NCBI GenBank assembly: GCA_016165875.1
Contig: JABBOT010000027.1
Coordinates: forward strand, 2,457,939-2,521,938
From: Acanthopleura granulata
Taxonomy: Eukaryota > Mollusca > Polyplacophora > Chitonida > Chitonidae
Length of the DNA: 64,000 bases
Direction: 5' to 3'
Shown here: in pieces, positions 36,207 through 49,700 of the stretch
Numbering within the stretch: position 1 is the first letter of the stretch
Layout of the letters: each line of letters begins with the position of its first letter
The notes under the pieces: generated by a model
What the model was told of the DNA's origin: nothing
The model's input: only the letters and a program-made list of their open reading frames with translations
The model's database searches: none
Made by a program: the position numbers and the translations under genes

Positions 36207-36885
36207 GATTCTCGTCTGATTGTCATTAGAGTATTGTGGGGATCTCGTCCGAATGGCGATGAAGCCTCGATGGAGTCTCGGCTGAATGTCGTTGGAGCCC
36301 CGTGGGAATCTCGGTTGAATGTCGATGAAGCCTCGTGGGAATATCGTCTGAATGTCGATGAAGCCTCATGGGAATCTCGTCTGAATGTCCATGAAGCCTC
36401 ATGGGAATCTCGTCTGAATGTCCATGAAGCCTCGTGGGAATCTCGTCTGAATGTCGATGAAATCTCATGGAAATCTCGTATGAATGTCGATGAGGCCTCG
36501 TGGGAATCTCGTCTGAATGTCGTTGGAGCCTCGTGGGAATCTCGGATGAATGTCAATGGAGCCTCGTGGGAATCTCGTCTGAATGTCAATGGAGCCTCGT
36601 GGGAATCTCGTCTGAATGTCGTTGGAGTCTCTTTGGGCTCTCATCTGAATGTCGATGGAGCCTCGTTGGAAACTTAGGTGAATGTCGTTGGAGCTTCTTT
36701 GGAATCTCGGCTGAATATCGATGGTGCCTCGTGAGAATCTCGTCTGAATGTCGATGAAACCTCATTGGAATGCCGGCTGAATGTCGATGGAGCCTCGTTG
36801 GAATCTCGGCTGAATGTCGCTGGAGAATCGTTGGAATCTTGGCTGAATCGCGTCGTCGTCTTCATCTTGAATGAATCTCGGCTAT
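36207..36885. repeat. 33-bp minisatellite, about 20 copies, upstream of the FLVCR 5' exon
   Basis: The unit is GAATCTCGTCTGAATGTCGA followed by TGAAGCCTCGTGG, with variants at a few fixed positions and some 30-33 bp units. Since 33 is divisible by three, stop-free frames of 150-180 codons occur on both strands (for example ESRLNVDEASW repeats). It begins about 640 bp upstream of the putative FLVCR start codon. Confidence 0.9.
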
Positions 36886-37930
36886 TTGGCAGTATCATTC
36901 AGATATTTCTCTTCCTGGTTTGAGGCAAATGTATGAATGATAACATGGCCACATCTGGCTTTCATACTTATACATATACCTAAGAGGCTTGGTGAAGCGA
37001 TAAGTGGGAGAGGTGCAGAGGTATATTTGTATGACCTCATCTCCCAAATCTTCTGTCCTAGATGCTGAAAGGAGGCCATAGGAATATAGACGGTCCACAA
37101 AGCAATAACGGTAGGCGTGATACAATAACTACAAATGACGGAGGGCCCAGTTTTTTCATTAAATGCTCGGCGATATTTGATCTCCGTAGCTCTTTTTTCA
37201 ACAGTTGCAAGGTAATTGTGAAGGGTGTGTCAAAGAAATGTTTGCGAGCATTTATATAATGACTTCAGGATGCAACTTACTGAATATACCAAATGATCAT
37301 CTACGAGTGCGTCGTCCCAAGTCAGTCAATTCCTAATCACACATGACCAACTAGAATATAATATTACTCTTTTACTTCATTATTATGGAACGCAAAGTGC
37401 CAAGTTCATCACAACTCGGTACCTATTTAGTGATATCACCTTACATAAGTAACCTTTTTACAGACACAAAGAAACTAGCTTGAATATACCATATAAAAGG
37501 CTATGTGTTAAACTGACAGAACCATATGTTCTCTACCTGATGTTCGAACAAATTTTGCAATTACTATTAATCATTATGTTACATATGACCGACTTGTTCT
37601 GTTGCGCGAACAGTATAGTTTTGTTGGCATACATGTAACGAAGTATTGACTTTTCCATAACATTATGTAACATAGTCTATTCTACTATGACAAGGAAAAC
37701 ATGATGATATATTGTGTTTGAATGTAAGACATTAGTTGTTAGATTGTGCCGCGAGATAGAGACATACTTAGGATGCATCAAAATCACCTTTGAAACCTGT
37801 GATTCTCACAGTACTTCAACTGAAAAAAAATTATTCTGACAAAATGTGTTTCGAATGAGAACATGTCTAGAAAGCCAGCTTACAACAGGTAAATGCAAAA
37901 GTCAGATATATAATAAGGAGTCCTCGCGCT

Positions 37931-38119
37931 GATAGCGTCAGGTGTCAGATACATAGAGTCACGAGACCCCTCTCAGATAGTCAGGTGTCAGATATATAGA
38001 GTCAGGAGTCCCCACTCAGCGTCAGGTGTCAGATATATAGTTAGAAATCCCCACTTAGCGTCAGGTGTCAATATATAGAGTCAGGAGTCCCCTCTCAGAT
38101 AGCGTCAGATGTCAGATAT
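37931..38119. repeat. Short tandem array, about 43-bp unit, 4-5 copies
   Basis: Units carry GCGTCAGGTGTCAGATATAT then AGAGTCAGGAGTCCCCTCTC, with deletions in some copies. It is intergenic. Confidence 0.8.
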
Positions 38120-41100
38120 ACTCTTAAAGACTTTAACACAAAATAACATTTATTCTATGTTGTAAGGAGAAATAACAAACCAGTACAGTAAACTTTGCAA
38201 TATTTTGTGCACCTTGGTAACAAGAACCTGTGGTGGTAAACATATCTGTGAAGTGTTTGACTTTGCAAGCATACACCCAAAGACGTGGAGAAGATGGTCG
38301 GCTGAAATGTTGGCGTGGAAAACTGTCGCTGGGTCTTTTCTTCGAAGGGTGCACAACCTTCCCCGGAGGTAATTGTCATAATTAACACATACCTAAGTGA
38401 TAGGTAGCTATGACATTTTCACCTGTCGCAAATTTCCGCACGCTTTGTGGAGCAATGCAGATGACGTCGTAATTGCTTGTTCTACGGAATGGCAAATGAT
38501 ACACCAAGGTGAGAGTGGAAACATTTTCACCCATATGGAAAATCGAGTCATACCAGAATACAAACATGACGACCACAGTACTAGACGGAATATTTCTTTC
38601 TTGTTTTGTTTCATATTTCATGAACTTTTCCTTGGTTTCCACCTGGGTGTAAACAATCCTTGCCTGGGTGAAAAGGGCTTTATTGGGGTGCGCAATTTTT
38701 TTGACAAGGTGAGCACTAAGAAAAAAAAGCTACCAAACATTTTAAAAAGTATATGTTGTATGTGGGCAACCATAGAGAATAGCTGAGAATGTTTGTGGTA
38801 ATAACAAACCTCTTCGCAACCTCTTAAAATACAATAACATTCCCTATCTAAACACTTTGCCTGGTGCAATGTGACCTCTAGTCGCGGCGACGCATAAGCA
38901 GCCTTAAACTCTGTCCATTCTCATTTTTTCAATTTTTTCAACATTCCCCTTGAGCATAACACAACGATTTCAATCCGCAGTCCTGCTGGACTTACCGCAC
39001 AAAGTAGGCAATCTTTGTACACTTGATGAACAACACGTCATAACGAACAAACGTAGGTCACTTTATCAAAAACCGAACGTCATGAACGTAGTCCTGTATC
39101 CATGACTTCATTCTTCAAAACAGGGGATTCCACCTTATGGTAGAGTCATCATATACAGAAACTTTCATTGGAACGAGAGAAAATTTATGTAAAACACAAC
39201 TGGGCGGCCATTTTTGAACCCATTCTATCCACGGTTTCGAGCTCTTGGTGACTTTGTCCTATTAGTGTCACATATTTTCATAAACATTTTAAATAACTAT
39301 TGGTCAATGGTACTATCTTCAAACAATTGGTAATTTGCGACGGTATGCAGACCCTGACTATGATGAATGAAATCCATGACTTGCATGACAGACAATAGAT
39401 TAAATAAATTACTATGTATAATAACATCGACTGACACCTTCAAAAACTGGATCATACAGCTTTAATGTTGACCTCTACGATATTAACTTGACCTCCTTAC
39501 GCCATAGTTTAGTGTAGCAACCTGTTTTCACACCTACACTACAAAACTACCGCTCTCACATCTATATGTAATTTAAGCATCTCCCTACACGAATTTCCTG
39601 CACTATACAAAGTAGTGTAGGATTGCCGCTTATACTAGAGTTTTGACTGTGTAAAGTTGGAACAGATTTGTGTTCAGAGTACGTAAGTTTTCATCAAACA
39701 GGGAAGATTTTGATTTTCCTATCAGTTAACACTGATAGTATAGTTTTCATTCAAACATTTTTTAGATTTAACATTTATTTTTTTATAATGTCAGTGGACT
39801 ATTTTGAACATGAAACTCAAATTTTCGCAAATTTCGGATACGTAATATTCTATCAGAATTCTGTCTCCGTAGCCAACTTGGCCTTTAAATGGTTAGTGGT
39901 CTTTAAATGGAAGTTTACAAGGTATAAGGTAAGAAAGAGTTTACTCGAGTACAACGGTGTTCCAACGGAACGCCGCGGCGTCAACGGTAGGCCTGCATGC
40001 AGGCCTACCCTTCACTCAACGCCGTTGTCGAGTCGACCCGTTGAATGCAAAAAGCATACGTATGATTTCATGGGACTGTACCATTCGACAAATTTCATAG
40101 TCTGAACGCGGTTTATTAAATACATCTGATCTGTTTTCATATGTACATAGGTCGAGGTCGACGAATCGATGTGGCAATCGCACCGTGTCAACGCCGATTT
40201 ATATTAGTAACGGATCGACACGAAACATTGGAAAAATTTGCAACCCCAAAAAAGACCATTTCCACTTTGTGATAGAAAAACTCCCCATTATCCCTATTGA
40301 TTCTAACGATGTATCTTCTTCAATGATGTCAAAGATATGCTGGCCTATATGGTTCATTCCACTGCTATACAATGAACGCGTTCATTTCGTCTATAGGCCT
40401 TCATTAATTCGCGGATATACACTACACCTCGTTTAATGTAAGTATTGGTTTGAGAGCTGTTTGGAATGTAGGAACTAAATATCAAGATACTCTATATTCA
40501 AAAATGTATAATTATCAACTATTAACTATACTAAATGCAAGTACCCCAAGCACCTCAGTTGTTATACTAAATCCTTTATCATTTTTACCAATGTTTATGC
40601 CAAAGTTCAGTCTTTTGAGCAATTTCCTGCTTACCTATTTACCGCACTGCAATTCTCTTTCATCTAGGATATATAAGTCGCCATTCTTCTGTTCAGAGCC
40701 CCGGACTCATAAGCAAGCTCGCCATATATGCCTTACTTGTGAAACCCTGAGTGTGCTCGCCGCAAGACCATTTGACCAGACAAAGATGACTGCTTCCACC
40801 AGTTTGTAAACGGGGCGTCAGTTTAAAAGTATCCTTCTGAGCGAAATCGCACAAAGGACGTATATTTCCAAACGTTGCAACTACAGCTATAATCATGAGA
40901 CCAAGAGTGAGCTTACAGTGCTACACTTTCCACTCCACAAGTCTGCCCACTGAATTAGTCCATTTGAGAGAGAATAACCATTTTGCTAACTTAACACTAA
41001 CAAGCACCTCTAATTTGCTTGGTGTAACTCTCCGTCTCTGCTGTTGCAGGTCACTGAAATTGGACGAAGCTAAATAAAGTGGTATCACACAGTAAACCAG

Positions 41101-41149
41101 AAGAAATCGGGAGCGTGTATAGTGTGGTAAACTGTAATACAGGAGATCA
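38120..41149. other. Intergenic sequence; only a palindrome noted
   Basis: No gene recognised. An interrupted palindrome lies at 39944-40032. The open frame at 39668-40105 crosses that palindrome and has no recognised domain. Confidence 0.4.
39944..40032. repeat. Palindrome with a perfect 24-bp core
   Basis: The core at 39986-40009 is a perfect palindrome centred on GCATGC, with arms GGTAGGCCTGCA. Outer arms CTCGAGTACAACGG and CCGTTGTCGAG extend it with gaps. It lacks recognisable transposon features. Confidence 0.75.
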
Positions 41150-41470
41150 GCAGTAAAAAGAACACAGGCCAATTATGTGGTAATACACATTGAAACCACA
41201 ACATACAAAACAAGCCCAATTCTTGTACGATAGAACACAAGGAAACCACAGCATATGGGCCACAACCACATCCTGTATGCTATGACACAAGGAAACCACT
41301 ACATACCGAATTCAACCAAATCTCGAGTGGAATTTCGTAAAGGAAATCACTGCATACAGAATACAGACAAAATTTTCCATGGTACCGCATTACTAAAGGA
41401 AATCACTGCATTCGTGCACAATACAGCCAACATCCTGTCTAGTATTACACAAGGAAACCACTGAACAACT
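41150..41470. repeat. Degenerate tandem repeat, unit about 60-65 bp
   Basis: The motif ACACAAGGAAACCACAGCAT AT, with an ACAACCACATCCTG-like spacer, recurs about five times with heavy divergence. It is intergenic. Confidence 0.6.
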
Positions 41471-43695
41471 ATTCAGTACGAAAATGGCAGGAAACCACAG
41501 TACAAAACACATGGTAATAAGCTGAAGCTGTATTTAATCATAATCTCGCGCAATAGGTCAATGTGACGAACTTTTCTCACTCAGCCGGCACACATAACTT
41601 CAGCAAATAAGTAAAAAAAGTATCCTATCAGACCACCATGTAGTCATCAATGTTCAGTATCTATTTCAATTAGTAGAAATACTTCTTTGTGACTATGATA
41701 ACCTTGGTTTTGGTTTCAGTCTTCATGATATCCAAAATAAGAGTCATAACGCAATACACCCTTATTATGCCATTTATTTGAAACCCATTTCAGCAGTGAA
41801 TGGAGAAGTGAGAGGCAGTCACCAGATGTAACTTTTCTCATCACAGTATGTCTTAATTTAGATAAAATTCTACACACAAAGCATGCAGATGAACATGTAT
41901 GCCACCAAGGCATTGCCTCAGCAAAGGTGGGCATAACAACTCGAGATTATAGGTAGCAACCCTGAGTCAGGAGATCACTTAACTTCTTCAACAGTCCAGC
42001 ACCCAGACACCTGTTACCTTCACTGTTCCAACAACTTATGAATCTGACAACTTCTCCAAATGTTTCCCAGTATATCATGTTTACAGTGAAGTCAAACGGT
42101 TAGTGTGTGAAGTAATAACATGAATTAGTAAAGGTTAAAATATTGTTGTAGAAGGAATATAAAAAAGTTGTAAAAGGTGAGCAATAAAAATAGCTGCATT
42201 TTAAGGTTATTCAGTTACAAATTTACATTACACATGACATTGATAAACAGGTAAAATAAACAAGCAAAATTATCTCTATCCACACCAAGGAAAATGGAAA
42301 AAAACTATCACATTTCCAAATAAGCATTTTACATTTGCTATCTATAACATGTAACTTCTAATCAGCAATTCAACTAATACCGATATAAAGTTTGTATAAC
42401 ATGGTTTAAATTCTTTCATCAGTCAAAAGCAGCAGCTGGCCACACCAGCAGCTAACAGTGTGAGACAAATACAGTGACCTCTTCAACTAACACTTACAGC
42501 ATCACATTACACCATTCAACGAATCTGTGTACAAAAATACTTCATTGTCATTATGAAAAGATGTGAAATCTTTCACAGAGCAGTCAGACATAAGACAGCT
42601 TTGATTTACTTTCCTCTTTCTTGATTGGATAGGTATTTTAAGTTCATGAGTAATCAAGACTATTTCACCCATTACTGTTTTCAAGGACTCCAACCTGTAA
42701 GGTAACTGCAGAACACTAGACACTTAATAACCAACACTGTACCAAGCAAAGGCCATGGGAGACTAATATCAATATGGTAGACACAGTAGACAGTGGAAAG
42801 AGCAACTTTAACTCCATAGCCTGTATTGCACACTCAAAATGAAGACAAAGTTTTTGTAACATTTGAGGCGGCTACATGACATTCATATTGTTATCTACAG
42901 GTATTGTGTCCCTTGTCTCAGCCCCTAAACCTAAATGCATCCAAAAGACAATTAGGACATAAACCTGGCAAGCATTCTAACACCCCATTTAAGATTCAAT
43001 ATTGCGTTTCAAAATCTGACACTGAATTTTAAATCCTAAAACATTACATTGTGAAACATGACATCACAGTTTGATTTGAATTTTGTAGTCAACTTTTTCA
43101 TTCATTTTTTTAAAGCATTCAAAAGTTGGAAAACACTAAAACTCATGTGTGATGTCCATGTATGTCATATTTGTGGAATTCAACTAGCCTTCAACAATTG
43201 GACACATAAGCATCCTAGCCTTCTCGTCATCACCAAGGCCACACAAACTTCAAGTCAAAAGCTGGGTTTGAACTTGCACCTCCTGAGTCCTACTGACTGT
43301 AAAAAAACTTTTTTATTGAACAAATCGGGCCCCATTCATATGTTACATATGATCTCATTAACAAATTCACTAAATATAAAAATGTAAAGGGTACTGCCAT
43401 CATAACACAACACTAATTCATTATAAAGTTTTAATAAACACATGTAGCAGCAAGATCTTGTATAAAATGCCCACTACCTGTCATACAACAGTATCTCGAT
43501 AAAGGAGTATTTTTACAGGTAATTTCCACAAAAGAGGATTTGTACAAGCAACCTCTTCAAAAAAATATTATGCAGTTACATTCTTTATTTTTTGATCCTG
43601 TAAAATGCAAAATCCACCTTTGTGGATACATCTTCCAGAAGTAGTTACATATATGACTTCAATTTCAAATGTCCGACATGTTGATGAACACATCA

Positions 43696-43701
43696 TTTAT
43701 T
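43696..43701 (-). terminator. Poly(A) signal of the DUF4139 gene
   Basis: TTTATT on the plus strand reads AATAAA on the coding strand, about 70 nt after the stop codon of the DUF4140/DUF4139 gene. Confidence 0.45.
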
Positions 43702-43769
43702 ACAAGACATGTCTAATATGACAACTAAATTTGTGTTAGCTACAGTTTTCATTCCAACAAATCAGGAGT

Positions 43770-46700
43770 TTAATTAGTGGAAATGTCAATCACCTCTCCC
43801 GCTGGGTATTCAATGGTGTATTTCAGAGTGATCTCCTTTTTGTCGGATTCCTTGACAGTAATTTGCCATTCAATGTGGTTGTCCTTGGTTAGCTTCATGG
43901 TGTCTGTGTTCTCGGTTTTCTCTGGATGCTTGTGATTCAGAGGAGGTTCTAGGATGCTCACCTGTACAAATACAGTCCAGCAATCTAGTCACAGGCCGTG
44001 TTTAAAGGTGAGGGGGTGGGAGGATGGTGGGGATGAGGTATGGGGATATTGGGTGCTTGGGATGACAGTGGTTATTCCACATGTAGTGACATGTTTTACC
44101 AAAAACCTGTTTACCAGTTGTCTCACCAGTTGACTTACTCCCTCAAGGTTAAACCATGCTCATATTTATAGGTCACATGTACCAAATGCTGATCTTGATT
44201 TGAAAAGAACACCTACATGCTGATCACTGTATGGTTCTGTAGTATAAATATCATCCATTTCAATCATTGTGGAAATTTTCAAAATGGGCAATCACAATCT
44301 AGCACTGAACACTGATTGTAATAATAGGAACAATAAAACCACTGACAACTTTTGCAAGTGTATCTGCACTGGGTACATTTCCTTGTTTTAATTTACATTC
44401 TCTATATGAAACAGAAAGCTGATGCAATGAAATTGTAACGTTTAAATATTGAACCTTGAATTCAGATGATAACTAGCTGTAAAAATTTGTGGTTTATAAG
44501 TTTGGAAATATTTTCCATGTTGCTTTGGATAAAAAATTCAGGATTTTCACTGAGAATGTCAAATTTTCTCCAAACTTTGAAATGCCACAACCACTGCAAT
44601 GTTTAGCGTTGTGAACTATTTCATGCAAGGAATTGAAAGGTTGAGATCTGAAAACAAATTATAGGCAACTTGGCTCACAAATTCATCGAAGGGCCAGTCT
44701 TCAAAGCATGAATATACAAACCACTGTATGCAGAAAAAAAAACAGAATGTCTGTGTGTCAATCAAGTAACAGGCACAAATAAGTATATGATAAACGTTTA
44801 CAGAAACTTAATCAGTTCGCAACTATGTATGTACACGTATATATAATGCCTTTCAATATTAACAAATGAATACCATATATTGTAACATGTTTATGCCAGA
44901 GAAAATACACCATGTTTCAAATTCAATGATCAGACTCACCTTGATTTTATCCTCATTGCTAAAAGGTACATGGTCAACGACCTTGATCTGCACAGGGTTG
45001 GTGTGAGTGTTCTTCACTTCTATGTCCTGTCTGTAGGTAACCGTTTGTACCTTGGTCAGCAAGCCAGACTTTTCCTCGTATTTATGGAGAGGTTTGTATT
45101 TGATGCGCACAGCGGGATCCACGCCCAGGGATACCAGGAACTCTTCAGCGGGACTCACGGCATTCAGTGAACTCTGTAACAGATTGATCGGTTAGAGAGC
45201 TTAATCATTTCAAACACAGCATTGAGCTGAAATGGTTAAAATAAGTCCTGTGTGACAAATAATCATTCAAAAAACATGTCTTTTACAGGCTTTTTTGATG
45301 AACATAGATTTTATTCATACAATCGGGGAGAATACTATGTTGAAGTACATGTATATATGTACGCAGAGGTCAGAGTAGCCCATTTGCTGTAGGCTTGAAG
45401 TTCGCCCCAATGAGAGGGGGTCGACATAAAACTGTCATGGAAAGTTGGATCATTTAACAAAATATATTAGATCAAAAGTTTCCTTTATGACAGTGGAAAC
45501 AAGACCAGAATTCTTAAATCAAAGTGGGGAATATATCGCATCAAACTACGCCAAAGCACTACCACTGTCCTGTCGTCTCACAACTGAAATCAAAGAGTGA
45601 TTAGCCACGTCACCCTGCACATTAGTCCGCTGAAACTTTTTCTCTGATGTGATGTACAGCAGAGGGAGGTAAAGGCCAAATATGTGCGCAACACTGATGT
45701 TGATTTCTCCGACTGCTGTTGGTTATGACAAGTCAGCCCACTGATAACAGGACATTACAATTGAGGTGTGAACCACACGTATACAGTGCAATGGGATGCC
45801 AAACACCTGAACTGCCACAAAAACTTTGACAAACAGGATTATAATTTCAGTAATGTACATCAGGCAAACAAATTATTGCTTTCAAATATATGTGCATTAC
45901 TTGCAGACAGATTCAATACCACATGGGTAAAATCAAGTCCTGGTGACAACTTTAAATAAACAAAACTGTTGATAAGACAACACAGTTATTATAGGGCTTG
46001 AGGATTATTAACACATGTACCTGCTACATTGATTTGATGATAATTAATAGACAGTAAAAGAATGTCTCAAACATCAACACACAACTGCAGAAAAAATTAT
46101 TTTCATTCAGTATTCTTTCATCAACACATAGCTAAAAAAGTGTGGCATAGATACACAAATTTTGAACTTATGATAAATTAGAAGATCTGGACACTTCTCT
46201 TTTTTGATACAGTCTTGTATACATGTACTTCTGGTGCATGGTGATATTTTCAGGCTATAAACTTTGAAGTAATATACTGAAAGATTTGAAAAATGTGTTT
46301 CCACTCTGTATAATATATTGTTTTGTTTTATTCCATGAACCAAATTCTTAGACACCCCAAGTGTAGCATGATAAAAAGACATTAAGCCATCTATGAGACA
46401 GGACAAACAAGTTCTTATTAGCAAATCTGTGATTCCTTCTCATGTAGATGACATTTGGTTGATTGACCAGCACCAGATATAATACTTCAGACAATACATT
46501 TGACTTGCAAAGTTGGAAATGTTTTATTATTACTATAATAGTATGTACAACATATATTAAGTAAACTATTGCATATTTGAATACTATCATGTACAAAAAT
46601 AAAATTATATATTCATATTCATGAATACAGGCCTGTATTTTTCTTTAAAATAAGAGAACATCAGATTTAAATGCCCTTTAGTTCATATAAATAGTAAACT

Positions 46701-49700
46701 ATTACTGAATTTATACGGCTCTATCTTGTATATTATATATGTGTATGTATATTTATTTCATTAAGGCTAAATTCAAGAATGTTTTCACTTACACCATGGT
46801 GATCAGCATTATAGGTCTAGAAAACCCCAGTGCTCAGAGTAAACCACTGATCTTTTGTGTATCTGAACACTGTCTTTCACATTAACGAATGTCAGTATAT
46901 TTCTTGAAATAAAGAATGACATGAAAGTTATATGCCCTTAAATTTATAAATATAAATAGTGAACTATTACTATATAACAATGGCTATATACTGTTTATAT
47001 TTTTATTTGCCTATTCATTAAAGCAAAATGCAATCATTTTTCACATACATGATGGCGATGAGTTTAATGGGTGGAGAAAACCAGTTGCAAAGGTGAACCG
47101 TGGACCTTTTGGAAAGTGATATTTGGCACTTATTTTTGTAAAGGACAGTGTTTGAATATGCAAGTTACTGACAAGCTTTCCCAATTGTAACATATCTACA
47201 TATATATATGTGTGTGTGTGCAGACCTTGTTGGATCAATACATGTACAGCTAAAATTACATGAATGTAAACATATCAGCATTTGCAATTGTTTATTACTT
47301 CAAATGAGTGAAAACTTTATCAATGCTCAGGATAAGGTTCTTTTATAAATTCTGAGCTGTATTGTAGCTTATGCCATCTGTTGCATTCCATACTGAGCAT
47401 TTGCTAGCTTCATTGACTTTTGCAACAAATAACCCATAAAAAGTTTGTATGAAACTCCAACCTAATCTCTTTATTCATATCAGTCAATAAAATATTTTCT
47501 TTTATTACAATGTACTCATTGTTTAGGTACATGGCTAACTGTTGTCAGTAGCGGTTACTTTGCTAGCCTGGTGTCACCACTTTATATGCTGATGAGTCTG
47601 AATCCAAGATAAACTGTTAAATGGATCTGTCTCTAACATTGTGGTTTGTGTTTAATATTCACTTTATTACTGTTTAAGAAATTTGCCAGTGTAGGGCAGG
47701 GCAGTGACAGGCGAGAACAGACTTATTACCAGTGTATGGCTGGGCAGTGAAAGGTGAGAACAGACTTATTACCAGTGTATGGCTGGGCAGTGAAAGGTGA
47801 GAAACAGACTTATTACCAGTGTATGGCTGGGCAGTGAAAGGTGAGAAACAGACTTATTACCAGTGTATGGCTGGGCAGTGAAAGGTGAGAAACAGACTTA
47901 TTACCAGTGTATGGCTGGGCAGTGAAAGGCGAGAACAGACTTATTACCAGTACTAGCTTTCAGATATAATGCTAGTTCCAACATGCAGCCTATAACATGT
48001 ACGTATATGTACCTGGGAATATTCTTGGGGTTGCATTTATCGCAGGAGATGCAGCTTGGTAGTTTTCTAATATGTTTACACAAGGATGATTTTTAGAAAG
48101 TTTACCTGTTCAAAGAAGTGGGATGCTTTACATGGAAGAATGTATATAGTTTTCAGTCCAGTGTGTCATCCTGCTGTGTTCATATGGTGGTATGTAAACA
48201 CAACACATGTGGTTTTTCGATTTCAGCATGTGATAGTGTTACCAGTTTTACTGATAAATTGATCTCTTTTAGGGAAATCAAAGTGAAAGTACGTCATGGA
48301 TGACATTACTTAACCCTCATGAGAGTCTGCTCTTTGTCAGTACACCCATATAGCAAGAATTATCAGAATTTTTATGCTCATTTGGTTCACCATGGCGATA
48401 CAAGTGTACTCAATATTGTTACTCACTGGCAAAAGAAACTCCCTGACCAATGGAAACCATGTTGATGTCAGGCTATACTCCTGACTGCAAAGCTATTTGA
48501 GTATATCATTATGGTAAATGACCTGAAATTTTGTCCATGACTAAGCTGCTCATTTACCTGGTTCTGTGGATGTTTTATGGATATTAGAAAGATATTTTAT
48601 GGTTTGTTTATGAAGGTTGGATGATGCTCTACTGGAAATGCATAGTTTCGATTTTTTCTTTCAGCACCAAAACAACTACTTTATGACATTTATTTAACTT
48701 TAAAAATGCACTTTTGGGGGTAGATTCTTAGGCCATTTACTGTATTTATTGATTTGTTAGTAATTTAATGTTATAGTCTCACATACCTTAGCTACAAAGT
48801 TATTGTCCAAGAAGATATTGGTTGGTCCCGGCAGAAATGCATACTGTGACTTGTTGGTGACGCGAGCTTTCAAGAAGGCATGAGGTGCCAGCACGGGAAT
48901 GGTTTCATACTCAAACTCAGGCCTCAAATCAATGATGCCCACAGCCACTTTGTGCCCAACATTGTCACAGGGAATAGTGGCACTGCGAATTATCTCAAAC
49001 GTTGTGCTCGTCAGACCTTCCTGAGCCTGAAAATCAAATACAGCAAAATTAGAATTTCTGTTTTATTTATTGTTATGTTTTCAGACCAGTTTGGGCTTCT
49101 TAACTCCTTTACATGTACAATGTAAAATATCTAACAGAAAGAGTTCATTTATATATATTTATTTGAATGGTGTTTATGCTGTGCTAGAGGAGTTTTCACT
49201 TATATGAAAGCAGTCAGGTTAATGGGTAGAGGAAACAGGTACCTGACAGATCTCTGGTCTTAATGCTGCAGTCGAAACAGAGATGGATTTGAGCATTTAA
49301 CCTCCTTAAACTTGACATACATGGGAGTTTAGGATCTGAGTTAACTCAACCTAACTAGCATGTTGGTTGCTATGTCTTGTGTAGGCACAATAACCAGCAT
49401 CATGGTGAGAGGGGGAATCCCATGATCATCTGCAGATTGCTGGCGGACCTTCCCACGTATGACCGGAGAGGAAGCCAGCGTGAGCTGCGCTTGATCTCAC
49501 AACAATCCCATTGGTAAGGTCATTACCCTGCAGTACCACACTAACCCCTCCTGGTCACAGAGGTGCAAGGGTCTAATGGTCACAATCTGTTGTGATCTGA
49601 GCCAGCTTGCTTCCCATATTTATTTATTAACCTGTCAAAAAGTTCAAAGATTATTCTTCATACCAGAATGTGTATCTTATCTCCCATACGTTATACACTA

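Noticed and set aside
36132..36757. Open frames of 150-181 codons with an ESRLNVDEASW repeat
   Set aside because: Explained by the 33-bp minisatellite; equally long frames exist on the opposite strand.
36207..36885. CRISPR-like array
   Set aside because: The repeats are contiguous with no unique spacers, and the DNA is eukaryotic.
39668..40105. 145-codon open frame
   Set aside because: It runs through a palindrome and A/T-rich sequence and matches nothing I recognise.
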